Shown here piece after piece: positions 8,781 through 16,922 of a stretch of DNA of 64,000 nt. Each line of letters starts with the position of its first letter. Position 1 is the first letter of the stretch. The notes under the pieces are model-generated. The model was given only the letters and a program-made list of their open reading frames with translations. It was not told where the DNA came from and ran no database searches. A program made the translations under genes and the position numbers. Origin of the DNA: Cyclobacteriaceae bacterium (GTDB taxonomy: Bacteria > Bacteroidota > Bacteroidia > Cytophagales > Cyclobacteriaceae); contig JAEUUF010000026.1 of the NCBI GenBank assembly GCA_016787645.1, positions 186,001-250,000 of the forward strand, read 5' to 3'.

Positions 8781-8834
8781 CCCTTCGCGCCTTACTTCGC
8801 GTCTTCCTTTGCGCCTTATGCGCCTTTGCGCGAG
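8781..8834. repeat. Right repeat arm, inverted relative to 8249-8326
   Basis: The sequence consists of CTTCGCGCCTTA / CTTCGCGTCTTC / CTTTGCGCCTTA / TGCGCCTTTGCGCG words, the reverse complement of the left-arm family. The match to the left arm is exact over 20 bp (8799-8818). It lies between the GxxExxY stop and the stop of the convergent permease gene. Confidence 0.8.
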
Positions 8835-8838
8835 ACCC

Positions 8839-11304
8839 CTACTCATGCCGCAACGAATCCACCGGGCTAATTCTGGCAGCTTTGAGTGTCTGATAACTCA
8901 CTGTAAGCAAGGCCACGACCAGCACCATACCACCCGCGAATACAAAGATCATCGCCGAAATCGAAATGTGGTAAGGAAAGCGTTCGATCCAGCCGGACAT
9001 CACCCACCAGACAATCGGTGAGGCCAGGAGAATGGCTACACCCACCAACTGGGCATACTCCTTTGACAACAGAAAGAAAATTCCCTGCTCAGTGGATCCC
9101 AGCGCCTTGCGAATCCCAATCTCCTTGGTTCGCTGCACCGTGGTGAATGCAGACAACCCGAACAAACCCAGGCACCCGACCAGCACCGCCACCGTGGCAA
9201 ACACCGAAAAGAGGGAGCCAAACTTTCGCTCATTCTCGTACTGCTGGTTAAAGTACTCGTCCAGAAAGAAATACTCAAAGGGGTTTCCGGGAAATGCCTT
9301 GACCCACGCCCGACGTACGTCTTCAATAGCCTCCTGCTCCTTTCCACCAGCAATCCGAATGGAATAAAACTCACCGCCATATTTGGAGCAATAGAAGACC
9401 GTCGGGTCGAGGGGTTTCTTCAGTGAAACCTGGTGGTAATCATTGATCACTCCCACGATGATAGCTGTCCACCGAAAATCAGGGACCACGAGCGTTTGGC
9501 CGATGGCATCTTCGGGTCGTTTGAAGCCCATTATCCGTGTAACCGCTTCGGTCACCACCATCGAAGTATCCTCATCGTTGGTATACTGCTCACTGAACGT
9601 ACGCCCTGCCACCACTTTCATCTTGAATACATCCAGGAATTCGTAGTCCATACCATTGAACTTGACTTGTACGATCTGGTCATCGGGAGCCCCATAGCGT
9701 TTGATTCCTGCCTTGTACTCCCGCTGCTTGCCTGGGATGGTTCCTGATGCCGCTACCCCCATGACGGATGCGCTTCGCTTGAGTTCATCTCGGAAAACAT
9801 CCACCGCTGAACTGAATGCCTTGCGGTCTCGGGGTGCTATCCCGGGACGTTCAACCACCAGGACCTGGTCGATGTCCAAGCCGAGGTCACGGCTCATCAT
9901 GAATGAAAGTTGGCGGTAGACAATTACTGTTCCGGCAATCAACGCTACCGAAGCCATAAAGTGAAAAACCACCAGGGTCTTTCGTAGGGCAATACCACGC
10001 AGTCCCTGAGTGAATTTACCTTTTAGGACCGAAACGGGTTTGAATGACGATAAAACCCAGGCTGGATAGAAGCCAGACAATAATGTGCCCGTCAACCAAA
10101 GCAAAAGGATAAGTACCAGGTACCAGGGTTTGAGCAGGTACGAAAAATCCAGGCTCAATCCGGAAAGCCCATTAAACCACGGGAGGAACAAGAGAACAGT
10201 TGCCATAGCCGCAATTATCGCGAAGAGATTGACCAGGGCAGCCTCGGCAAGAAACTGCCGTACCAGTTGGCCCCGGATTGCACCGAGCACTTTCCTTACT
10301 CCCACCTCGCGTGCCCGTTCCAGGGCCTTTGCGGTGGACAGGTTGACGTAGTTGATCCATGCAATGGCGAGCACAAACAGGGCAATCAGTGAAATGAAAT
10401 CCACAATTCGCTTGTCCCCGTTGGTCTCCGGCTCCTCCGCCAGGTTGGAGGTAAGGTGTATCGAGTTCAGGGCCTGAAGCCTCAGTATGTCTTCCTGATT
10501 GCGCTCAGCGTTACCCGGCTTGTATTTGGCGACGAGGGCGGGAAGTTTGGATTCAAATGCCGCCGGATCAGTGTTGTCACTCAGGCGGATGAACGTGTAC
10601 ATGTCCTTGCGTTGCCATGACTGGTCATAACGTTCGAGGGCACGTTCAAAACGAGAAAAAAGTGTCTTGTAGGAAAAGAGCACTTCGAATTTCAGGTGCG
10701 TCTCTTCAGGAAGATCCTTAAAAACGCCGGTGACCTTCACCAGTTCATTATTAAAATCATCATCCTGCAACCTTAACGACTTGCCCAAGGGATCCTCGCT
10801 ACCGAAATACATCCTGGCATATCGTTCTGAAATCACCGCCGTGTTGGGCAGCGCAAGCGCAGTTGCCGGGTCTCCCGACACCATGGGATACCCCAGCAAG
10901 GGTAAGAAGGCCGAATCGGCGTAAAGGAACTTGCGGTGCTTGAAGGCGATGGCATCAGGTTTTGACTCCTCGTTCGTAATGATCACATTGTTTTTGTACC
11001 CCATGTTGTAGAGCCTGGCAAAGCCCAGCACTTCGGGGAACTCTGCTCTCAATGCGGGTCCTGCTCCCGGGTAGTTCTCCGCACTGCGTGTGACCAGGTC
11101 CTTATTCAGGTACGTTTCGAGATAGACCCGGTAGACATTCTCGGTGTTCGGCAAGAAGGACTCATAACTCTGCTCAACATAAACATATTGAGCAGCCAAC
11201 AGCAAAACCGTCATTCCTACCGCCAACCCCAATATGTTCAACATGGAAAAGAGCCTGTTCTTCCTTAGGCTGCGCCAGGCGGTCAGGATGAGGTTCTGTA
11301 ACAT
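8839..11304 (-). CDS. ABC transporter permease, MacB/FtsX family (stand-alone)
   Basis: The protein is about 821 residues after correcting the start. It has two MacB-type units: an N-terminal membrane segment, a periplasmic MacB_PCD domain and FtsX segments, with the motif EVGVRKVLGA in the first unit and EIGIRKALGS in the second. No ATPase gene is adjacent, as is common for these permeases in Bacteroidota. The substrate is unknown; peptide or antibiotic efflux or lipoprotein handling is typical of the superfamily. The frame extends to 11400, but the extra 32 residues would be translated from the repeat at 11368-11402. The ATG at 11304 (MLQNLILTAWRSLRKN) gives the usual N-terminus. Confidence 0.87.
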   Translation of the reverse strand: MLQNLILTAWRSLRKNRLFSMLNILGLAVGMTVLLLAAQYVYVEQSYESFLPNTENVYRVYLETYLNKDLVTRSAENYPGAGPALRAEFPEVLGFARLYNMGYKNNVIITNEESKPDAIAFKHRKFLYADSAFLPLLGYPMVSGDPATALALPNTAVISERYARMYFGSEDPLGKSLRLQDDDFNNELVKVTGVFKDLPEETHLKFEVLFSYKTLFSRFERALERYDQSWQRKDMYTFIRLSDNTDPAAFESKLPALVAKYKPGNAERNQEDILRLQALNSIHLTSNLAEEPETNGDKRIVDFISLIALFVLAIAWINYVNLSTAKALERAREVGVRKVLGAIRGQLVRQFLAEAALVNLFAIIAAMATVLLFLPWFNGLSGLSLDFSYLLKPWYLVLILLLWLTGTLLSGFYPAWVLSSFKPVSVLKGKFTQGLRGIALRKTLVVFHFMASVALIAGTVIVYRQLSFMMSRDLGLDIDQVLVVERPGIAPRDRKAFSSAVDVFRDELKRSASVMGVAASGTIPGKQREYKAGIKRYGAPDDQIVQVKFNGMDYEFLDVFKMKVVAGRTFSEQYTNDEDTSMVVTEAVTRIMGFKRPEDAIGQTLVVPDFRWTAIIVGVINDYHQVSLKKPLDPTVFYCSKYGGEFYSIRIAGGKEQEAIEDVRRAWVKAFPGNPFEYFFLDEYFNQQYENERKFGSLFSVFATVAVLVGCLGLFGLSAFTTVQRTKEIGIRKALGSTEQGIFFLLSKEYAQLVGVAILLASPIVWWVMSGWIERFPYHISISAMIFVFAGGMVLVVALLTVSYQTLKAARISPVDSLRHE

Positions 11305-11367
11305 AGGACCAGGTTTTATCAGATAAAGACTGATATAACTGGAAAAGGTTACAGCAAAAAATGAAAT

Positions 11368-11402
11368 CACGCAGAGGCGCAAAGGCGCCAGGAGGTGCAA
11401 AG
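11368..11402. repeat. Single degenerate copy of the GCGCAAAG repeat family
   Basis: CACGCAGAGGCGCAAAGGCGCC followed by a GTGCAAAG word, between the permease start and the DUF885 stop. It explains the spurious N-terminal extension of the permease reading frame. Confidence 0.7.
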
Positions 11403-11428
11403 ATATGGCATGGCTGCTTTACCTTCCG

Positions 11429-13111
11429 TTAAGGTTTTTGCAAAAACAGCGCCTCCCGCATCAGGGAAGTAGGCATACTCCCCGCCTTGAGTAGTCGCTC
11501 GTGAAACTCGCTGAGGGTAAAAGCATCGCCTTTCATTTTCTTATAGTCTTCCCTCATTCGAAGAATCTCCATCATGCCGGTAAAGTAACCGATGAAATAA
11601 CCCGGAGCAGCACAGCAAGCATCTACCTCCAACTGCGAAGCCCAGCGAAGAAAACCCACTTTGTCGGTCATCAGGGATATGGCCTCTTCATACGTCATCT
11701 TGCCGGTATGAAGTCCCACATCATAGATCACCCGGGCGTTGCGCCACAAACGCAATTGAAGCTGACGCAAGAGTATCTTGTCATTGGGAAAGAAGCCTGT
11801 CTCCCGCATGAGCTGCTCGTTGTACAGCCCCCACCCTTCTGAGAACAAACTGATGCTGTTCTTGCGCCGCAAAGGTCGTGGGTTGTTGGCCTGGTAAAGA
11901 CCGTGCACGTGATGGCCAGCATAGGTTTCATGTGGTGCGGTCACCATGATCACACCCCAGTCATGCTCAACGAGGTACTCCTTCTTCTTTTGGTCGTCCC
12001 ATTGGTCCTCAAACGGATTGATGTGCATCTCCGAGGTGTAAATGCTATCCTTGTCCTTGGCGCTCGCAAAATTGAAGTGCCCATAATAGGAAGTCTTGCG
12101 CAAGTACTCAGCGCGAGGAACAACGATTACTCGTTCCTTCCACGGTATGGGAATGAGGTTATGCTTGATCACATGTTCACGAGACTTGTCCACCCATTCC
12201 TGGTGAACTTCAATCATCTTGTGTGGATCCGGGTATTCATTTTTGATTTCAATGGCTAATTGCTGCCAGGTCTTGGATGGATCCATCTTTTTGGCTAACG
12301 CATCCAGCTCAGCCACGGTGGCGTTGAACTGCTGCCACCCAAACGCGTAGAGGCTGTCGGCGCCATAAGGCAGCAGATATTGACCTCGCAACATGGCGTT
12401 GTAAGTCGTTGCCCCCATGGCAAAATTGCCGGCTGCGCGCTTTGGAAGCTCTTCCTTCAGGAATGAAATGTACTTCTCCAAGGCAATTCTGGCGTCCCGG
12501 GCGGGCCCGATCAATTTCTTGGCAGGAGCACCTGCGCTCTTGATGAACTCAGGTATCTCTTTGTCAAACAACACAAATCCATTCTCCGCCATGAACACGG
12601 CCAGCTCCTGGAAGCGAGGCACAAATTGGTCGATCTGTTTCGCGCCATTCGCCATCTGCAGTGGTGCCAGCATTAGACGCTTTTCGACCTGGTCGATCTT
12701 CTTGCCCATCTCGCCCGGGCCGTTCAATAACCCGGAAATTCCCGTGAAAGTCATGTACAATCGCGGGTCCATTCTCCACGGCTGGTGTGTCTCCTGGTCC
12801 AGTTCGCGCCCCACGAGAATGCTCTGGGCAAACTTCCAGTCAATGAGGTCGTCTCCCTGGAGAGCGCTGGTATCGATAGCCCGGAGGCTGGTCAGTTGCT
12901 CCTTGGTTTTCTGCAGCGCCCGCTGGAAAGATTCGGCTGACATCGAATCGATATCGAGTCCCTGGCCTCTTCCCCGGGAGGGTGTTAGCTCCTTTACGAA
13001 TTCAGCTAGTTTCTTTGCTTCTTCCCCGGTGTCTTTGGCTGGTTTTTGATTGCCGCAGCTCATCATCATGGCCACGGTCATACCAAAAAGTAATAATCTC
13101 AACATAGGCAT
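11429..13111 (-). CDS. DUF885 lipoprotein (predicted zinc hydrolase), copy 1
   Basis: This 560-residue protein has a lipoprotein signal (MTVAMMMSCG, Cys at about 19) and a full-length DUF885 domain. It has a metallopeptidase-like helix APHETYAGHHVHGLY (HExxxGH pattern) and, about 35 residues later, SEGWGLYNEQL with the likely third ligand Glu. These are the expected catalytic elements of this uncharacterised family, which is distantly related to gluzincin peptidases. It would sit in the cell envelope facing the periplasm. A close paralogue lies directly upstream, separated by a triple repeat. Confidence 0.83.
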   Translation of the reverse strand: MPMLRLLLFGMTVAMMMSCGNQKPAKDTGEEAKKLAEFVKELTPSRGRGQGLDIDSMSAESFQRALQKTKEQLTSLRAIDTSALQGDDLIDWKFAQSILVGRELDQETHQPWRMDPRLYMTFTGISGLLNGPGEMGKKIDQVEKRLMLAPLQMANGAKQIDQFVPRFQELAVFMAENGFVLFDKEIPEFIKSAGAPAKKLIGPARDARIALEKYISFLKEELPKRAAGNFAMGATTYNAMLRGQYLLPYGADSLYAFGWQQFNATVAELDALAKKMDPSKTWQQLAIEIKNEYPDPHKMIEVHQEWVDKSREHVIKHNLIPIPWKERVIVVPRAEYLRKTSYYGHFNFASAKDKDSIYTSEMHINPFEDQWDDQKKKEYLVEHDWGVIMVTAPHETYAGHHVHGLYQANNPRPLRRKNSISLFSEGWGLYNEQLMRETGFFPNDKILLRQLQLRLWRNARVIYDVGLHTGKMTYEEAISLMTDKVGFLRWASQLEVDACCAAPGYFIGYFTGMMEILRMREDYKKMKGDAFTLSEFHERLLKAGSMPTSLMREALFLQKP

Positions 13112-13114
13112 ACA

Positions 13115-13391
13115 CTTTGCGTCTTATTTGCGACTTGGCGTCATAGCATGAGACTATTCTCTCGCAAAGGCGCGAAGGCGCAAAGATTTATTTAATTACC
13201 TCATTATCCGCACTGCTTTGCGTCTTAGTTGCGACTTGGCGTCTTAGCGTGAAACTATTTCTCTCGCAAAGGCGCGAAGGCGCAAAGATTTATTTAATTA
13301 CCTCATTATCCGCACTGCTTTGCGTCTTAGTTGCGACTTAGCGTCTTAGCGTGAAACTATTCTCTCGCAAAGGCGCGAAGGCGCAAAGATT
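13115..13391. repeat. Threefold 101-bp repeat with internal inverted arms
   Basis: Three nearly identical units start at 13115, 13216 and 13318 (period 101 and 102; the difference is one T). Each unit has an arm beginning CTTTGCGTCTTA and a facing arm ending GAAGGCGCAAAG, able to form a long imperfect hairpin, then a spacer with ATTTATTTAATTACC. The third copy lacks most of the spacer. The repeat fills the whole gap between the two DUF885 genes and leaves no room for a separate gene. Confidence 0.9.
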
Positions 13392-15062
13392 TTAGTTATT
13401 AAATAATGCTTCTCTCATCAGCGAGGTGGGCATGCTTCCGCCTTTGAGTAGTTTCTCATGGAAATCACTTAAGGTGAAAGCGTCTCCTTTCAACTTCTTG
13501 TAGTCCTCCCTCATTCGCAGTATTTCCATCATGCCGGTGAAATAGCCAATGAAATACCCGGGCGAAGCACAGCAGGCATCCACTTCCAATTGAGCTGCCC
13601 ATCGAAGAAATCCAACTTTTTCAGTCATCAATTGAATAGCTTCTTCATAGGTCATCTTCCCGGTATGAAGTCCGACATCATAAATAACCCGGGCATTGCG
13701 CCATAAGCGGAGCTGCAGCTGTCGGAGAAGTATACGGTCATTTGGTAAAAACCCGGTTTCTCGCATAAGCTGTTCGTTATACAGGCCCCATCCCTCTGAG
13801 AACAGGCTGATGCTGTACTTGCGCCGCAATGGTCTTGGGTTATTGTCTTGGTACAAGCCATGGATATGGTGCCCGGCATAAGTCTCGTGTGGGGCGGTTA
13901 CAATAATCACACCCCAATCATGCTCAACGAGGTACTCCTGCTTGCGCTTGGCATCCCATTGTTCTTCAAAAGGATTAATCATCCATTCTGAATGATAGGT
14001 ACTGTCGGCATCTTTACTACGGGCAAAAGAGAAATTTCCGTAATAGGATGTTTTACGCAGATATTCTGCACGAGGCACTACAGTCACCCGTTCCTTCCAT
14101 GGAATCGGAATCAGGTTGTTTTTCGTAACATGGTCCCGGGCTCTATCTACCCATAGCTGATGAGCTTCAATCATTTTTTCAGGAGCCGGGTACTCATTCT
14201 TGATCTCGATAGCCAATTGCTGCCAGGTTTTACTGGGATCAATCCGCCGGGCCACTTCCTCCAGTTCCTTAACGGTCTTATCAAATTGCTCAAGTCCAAA
14301 GCGGTACAAGCTGTCCGCATCGTAGCCCAACAGGTATTGACCTTTGAGCATTTCATTGTAGGGTTTGTCACCCATGGCAAAATCACCGGGAGTTCGGGTG
14401 GGCAGTTCTTTTTTCAGGAACTCCAGGTAATCCTTCAGTGCGGAATGGGCCGTCGCATTGAGAAGCAGCAGCGAATCGGCCGAGACACCCGCTGATTTTG
14501 CAAAGGCGGGTATCTCCTTCTCAAAAAGAACAAAACCATTCTCTGCCATGAAGACGGCCAGTTCCTGGAAGCGGGGAACGAAAATGGTCAACTGACTTTT
14601 CCCGTTCGCCAATTGTATTGGAGTAAGCTTGAGTTGCTGCTTGACCTCTTCCATTTTCTTGGCCGGGTCACCCGGTGCATTCAGCACGCCAGATATCCCC
14701 GTAAACGTCATGAAAATGCGCGGGTCCTTTTTCCAGGGCTGGGTAAAGGATTGTTCGATCTCCCTTCCCATCAGGATACTCTGCGCGAACTTCCAATCGA
14801 TCAGGTCATCACCTGAAAGTCTTGTCGTATCAATGCTTCTCAGGGCAGCCAGTTGCTTTCTTGTCTGTGCAAGACCCTCTTCGAAAGAGGCGGCACTCAT
14901 ATCACTCAGGGCCAACCCCTGGCCCCGTCCTCGGGAAGGGGTCATCTCATTGACAAAAGCGGTCAATTGATCAACCGCCTGTTGGTTTGAAATGGTTTCA
15001 GAGTTTTTCGGTGAACAGCCGATGGCCATCAACCCAAAGGCAAAAACAATTCTAACGCGCAT
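13392..15062 (-). CDS. DUF885 lipoprotein (predicted zinc hydrolase), copy 2
   Basis: The protein has 556 residues and the same architecture as the downstream copy: a lipoprotein signal (LMAIGCSP, Cys at about 16), APHETYAGHHIHGLY and SEGWGLYNEQLM. The two copies are most alike in the C-terminal third (long identical blocks such as FIGYFTGMMEILRMREDYKK) and differ more in the N-terminal third. Copy 1 and copy 2 therefore look like a gene duplication that has begun to diverge, possibly with different substrates. No partner gene is evident. The gap 15063-15190 holds nothing I recognise. Confidence 0.83.
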   Translation of the reverse strand: MRVRIVFAFGLMAIGCSPKNSETISNQQAVDQLTAFVNEMTPSRGRGQGLALSDMSAASFEEGLAQTRKQLAALRSIDTTRLSGDDLIDWKFAQSILMGREIEQSFTQPWKKDPRIFMTFTGISGVLNAPGDPAKKMEEVKQQLKLTPIQLANGKSQLTIFVPRFQELAVFMAENGFVLFEKEIPAFAKSAGVSADSLLLLNATAHSALKDYLEFLKKELPTRTPGDFAMGDKPYNEMLKGQYLLGYDADSLYRFGLEQFDKTVKELEEVARRIDPSKTWQQLAIEIKNEYPAPEKMIEAHQLWVDRARDHVTKNNLIPIPWKERVTVVPRAEYLRKTSYYGNFSFARSKDADSTYHSEWMINPFEEQWDAKRKQEYLVEHDWGVIIVTAPHETYAGHHIHGLYQDNNPRPLRRKYSISLFSEGWGLYNEQLMRETGFLPNDRILLRQLQLRLWRNARVIYDVGLHTGKMTYEEAIQLMTEKVGFLRWAAQLEVDACCASPGYFIGYFTGMMEILRMREDYKKLKGDAFTLSDFHEKLLKGGSMPTSLMREALFNN

Positions 15063-15190
15063 GAGTAATCAGGGATAGATCTAAAAATAGGCAAACCGTA
15101 CCTATTAATCCTACACTGGGTTAGGAGCTATTGGATAATTGGTGCGAGGCCCTGATTGCCGGTGTTACCGCACTGGAATTACTCTCTGCT

Positions 15191-15874
15191 TTATTCGCTG
15201 GCCGTAGTCAAGTCAGTTACAATGGCCTGCCGCTCAGAAAGGTACAGTTGGTAATCTGCAGAGTACACCATTCGCTCGCTGATCACCGTATGATAAAGTC
15301 CCAGGAGTCCAATGATCAATTCGCATCCTTCGCGCAATCCATGTTCGCCGCCACTGCATCCCGTCAGGTAGTCTACCATGCCATTCGATTTCGCAAAGTT
15401 AGCCAGCATGAGTGTGGAAGGCCGCGCGATCATCACACGCACTCCGCATTGCCTCGCCACCTCAAGATCAAGTACATCATCAAAGAAGAAAAGGACTTCT
15501 TCAGGGCGAAGGGAGTGAGTCTTGCAGAATTTTTCAAATACTGCCGCCTTGTTCTTGGCCTGGAAGTAGACCCCATGAAAGTGCTCCCGCTTCGAGAGGG
15601 TTTGAGCAGATTGATTTTCTTCCCCGGTAATAACCGCGCTCACCGGTAACTTGCCATGCTTTTTCCACAACGCATAGCGCAACATGTTGGTCCCCATGGC
15701 ATCCACCTCTGAAAAAGAGCTACCGCCGTCAGCCTGTTTGAACCCTTCATTAAAGACACCATCCCAGTCAAACAAGATGGCCCGCACCGTGGACAACCGA
15801 GTCAAAAAAACAGAAGGAGGGGTGAAAAACTCCCCTCCTCCCGATTCAAATAATTCTACGATCTCCTTGCTCAT
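15191..15874 (-). CDS. HAD phosphatase, KdsC-like (Kdo-8-phosphate phosphatase candidate)
   Basis: The protein has 227 residues; residues 31-200 align by eye with KdsC. It has motif I FDWDGVFNEG (DxD), then VITGEENQS, a Lys-containing GVYFQAKNKAAVFEKF and motif III FFFDDVLDLEVARQCG. KdsC removes the phosphate from Kdo-8-P, which fits its place as last gene of the Kdo8N operon, 23 bases after the transaldolase-CBS gene. It is longer at both ends than classical KdsC (about 180 residues). The N-terminal 30 residues are encoded over a hairpin plus T-run (15804-15839), so a start at the GTG at 15787 is a possible alternative. Confidence 0.78.
   Translation of the reverse strand: MSKEIVELFESGGGEFFTPPSVFLTRLSTVRAILFDWDGVFNEGFKQADGGSSFSEVDAMGTNMLRYALWKKHGKLPVSAVITGEENQSAQTLSKREHFHGVYFQAKNKAAVFEKFCKTHSLRPEEVLFFFDDVLDLEVARQCGVRVMIARPSTLMLANFAKSNGMVDYLTGCSGGEHGLREGCELIIGLLGLYHTVISERMVYSADYQLYLSERQAIVTDLTTASE
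15804..15839 (-). terminator. Terminator-like hairpin inside the 5' end of the kdsC-like frame
   Basis: On the minus strand the order is AGGAGGGG, a 9-base loop, CCCCTCCT, four bases, then TTTTTTT. This is an 8-bp GC-rich perfect stem with a T-run, the layout of a rho-independent terminator. It lies 60 bases after the stop of the transaldolase-CBS gene. It also encodes GGGEFFTPP of the longer HAD frame, so it may be a coding coincidence. Confidence 0.5.
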
Positions 15875-15897
15875 GGTTTAGCTTGGCTCACCATCGC

Positions 15898-16908
15898 TTA
15901 CTGAGCGAGATCCTGGATGTCGAGCATCCCGACAGGCTTGGTGCCATCGAGTACCAAGATAGTATCCACGTGCTTCTGCTTGAAGATATCGTTCGCCACT
16001 GTCAGGGCGTCATTCTGCTGAACGGCCAGCGGCGCATTATAGCTGAATTCGGACATCTTCTTCTTGAGAATGGCCTGGCCTTCCTTCTGAAGTGCCCGGC
16101 GCATGTCTCCGTCTGTGAAGATGCCTTTTACATTCCCGTCGTTGTCGGTAATCGTGATGGCTCCAAAACCATATTCCGTCATCTTTACGATGGCATCGGT
16201 CAGTACCGTGTTCATGTTCACCACGGGGTTAACAGGGTTGATCACGTCTTTTACGCGCATGGTTACGAGGCGGGTATGTTCAATGAATTGCTCTGTACCC
16301 AGTGTAGTGAGGTTGTTGTCCGTAAGCCCTTTCATAATCTTCCACGGTGCTGTGATTGTATGCACACCAACATTGATGGCGTTGCGGATATGCTCTGCAT
16401 TACGCACCGAGGAGAACATGATCTTCGTATTGTAGCCATAGTGGTCTACGGCAAACACACACTGGGAGACGAGTTCAAGCGCGTCATGTCCCTGGTCCTG
16501 GAGGCGTCCAACCAGTGGGCATACATAGGTAGCCCCTGCCTTCATGGCCATGTAAGCCTGTTGAAGGGTGTACACCAGGTGAACGTTGACCAGCAGGCCA
16601 CGATCCCTGAGCATCTTGCAGGCGCGTACACCTTCGAGGGAAACCGGGATTTTAAAAACGGTCTTCTGAGGGTCGAGACCTAGCTTAAGCTGACGTTCCG
16701 CCTCCTTCACTACTTCTTCAGCCGTGTTGCCAAGCGCTTCAATCTGAAGCACAGGAACCATCTTGCTGAGTTTCACAATGAGCGCATCGACGTCAGTAAC
16801 ACCGCCACGGTGCATGAAGGTCGGTGTTGTGGTCAGTCCGTCGAGGAAGCCCAGTTTAAAGGCATCTTCAATTTCCTTGAGATCGGCTGAATCGAGATAT
16901 AATTCCAT
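15898..16908 (-). CDS. Transaldolase / fructose-6-phosphate aldolase-like domain fused to a CBS pair
   Basis: This 336-residue fusion is in the Kdo8N operon, directly after kdsA (14-base gap). Residues 1-215 match the small transaldolase/FSA family: LYLDSADL at the start, the Schiff-base lysine Lys86 in VFKIPVSLEG, and AGATYVCPLVGR. The usual TTNP signature reads TTTP, so the conserved Asn is Thr. Residues 220-336 form two CBS repeats (AITITDNDGNVKGIFTDGDMRR and TILVLDGTKPVGMLDIQDL), similar to the CBS pair of the arabinose-5-phosphate isomerase KdsD. No KdsD is in the window. A role in making or sensing arabinose-5-phosphate for KdsA is inferred. Confidence 0.8.
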   Translation of the reverse strand: MELYLDSADLKEIEDAFKLGFLDGLTTTPTFMHRGGVTDVDALIVKLSKMVPVLQIEALGNTAEEVVKEAERQLKLGLDPQKTVFKIPVSLEGVRACKMLRDRGLLVNVHLVYTLQQAYMAMKAGATYVCPLVGRLQDQGHDALELVSQCVFAVDHYGYNTKIMFSSVRNAEHIRNAINVGVHTITAPWKIMKGLTDNNLTTLGTEQFIEHTRLVTMRVKDVINPVNPVVNMNTVLTDAIVKMTEYGFGAITITDNDGNVKGIFTDGDMRRALQKEGQAILKKKMSEFSYNAPLAVQQNDALTVANDIFKQKHVDTILVLDGTKPVGMLDIQDLAQ

Positions 16909-16922
16909 GGTTAATAATTGGG

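Noticed and set aside
12417-13049. 210-residue plus-strand frame opposite DUF885 copy 1
   Set aside because: Serine-rich low-complexity shadow of the DUF885 N-terminus.
15883-16683. 266-residue plus-strand frame opposite the transaldolase-CBS gene
   Set aside because: Complementary to conserved motifs of that gene; no independent domain.
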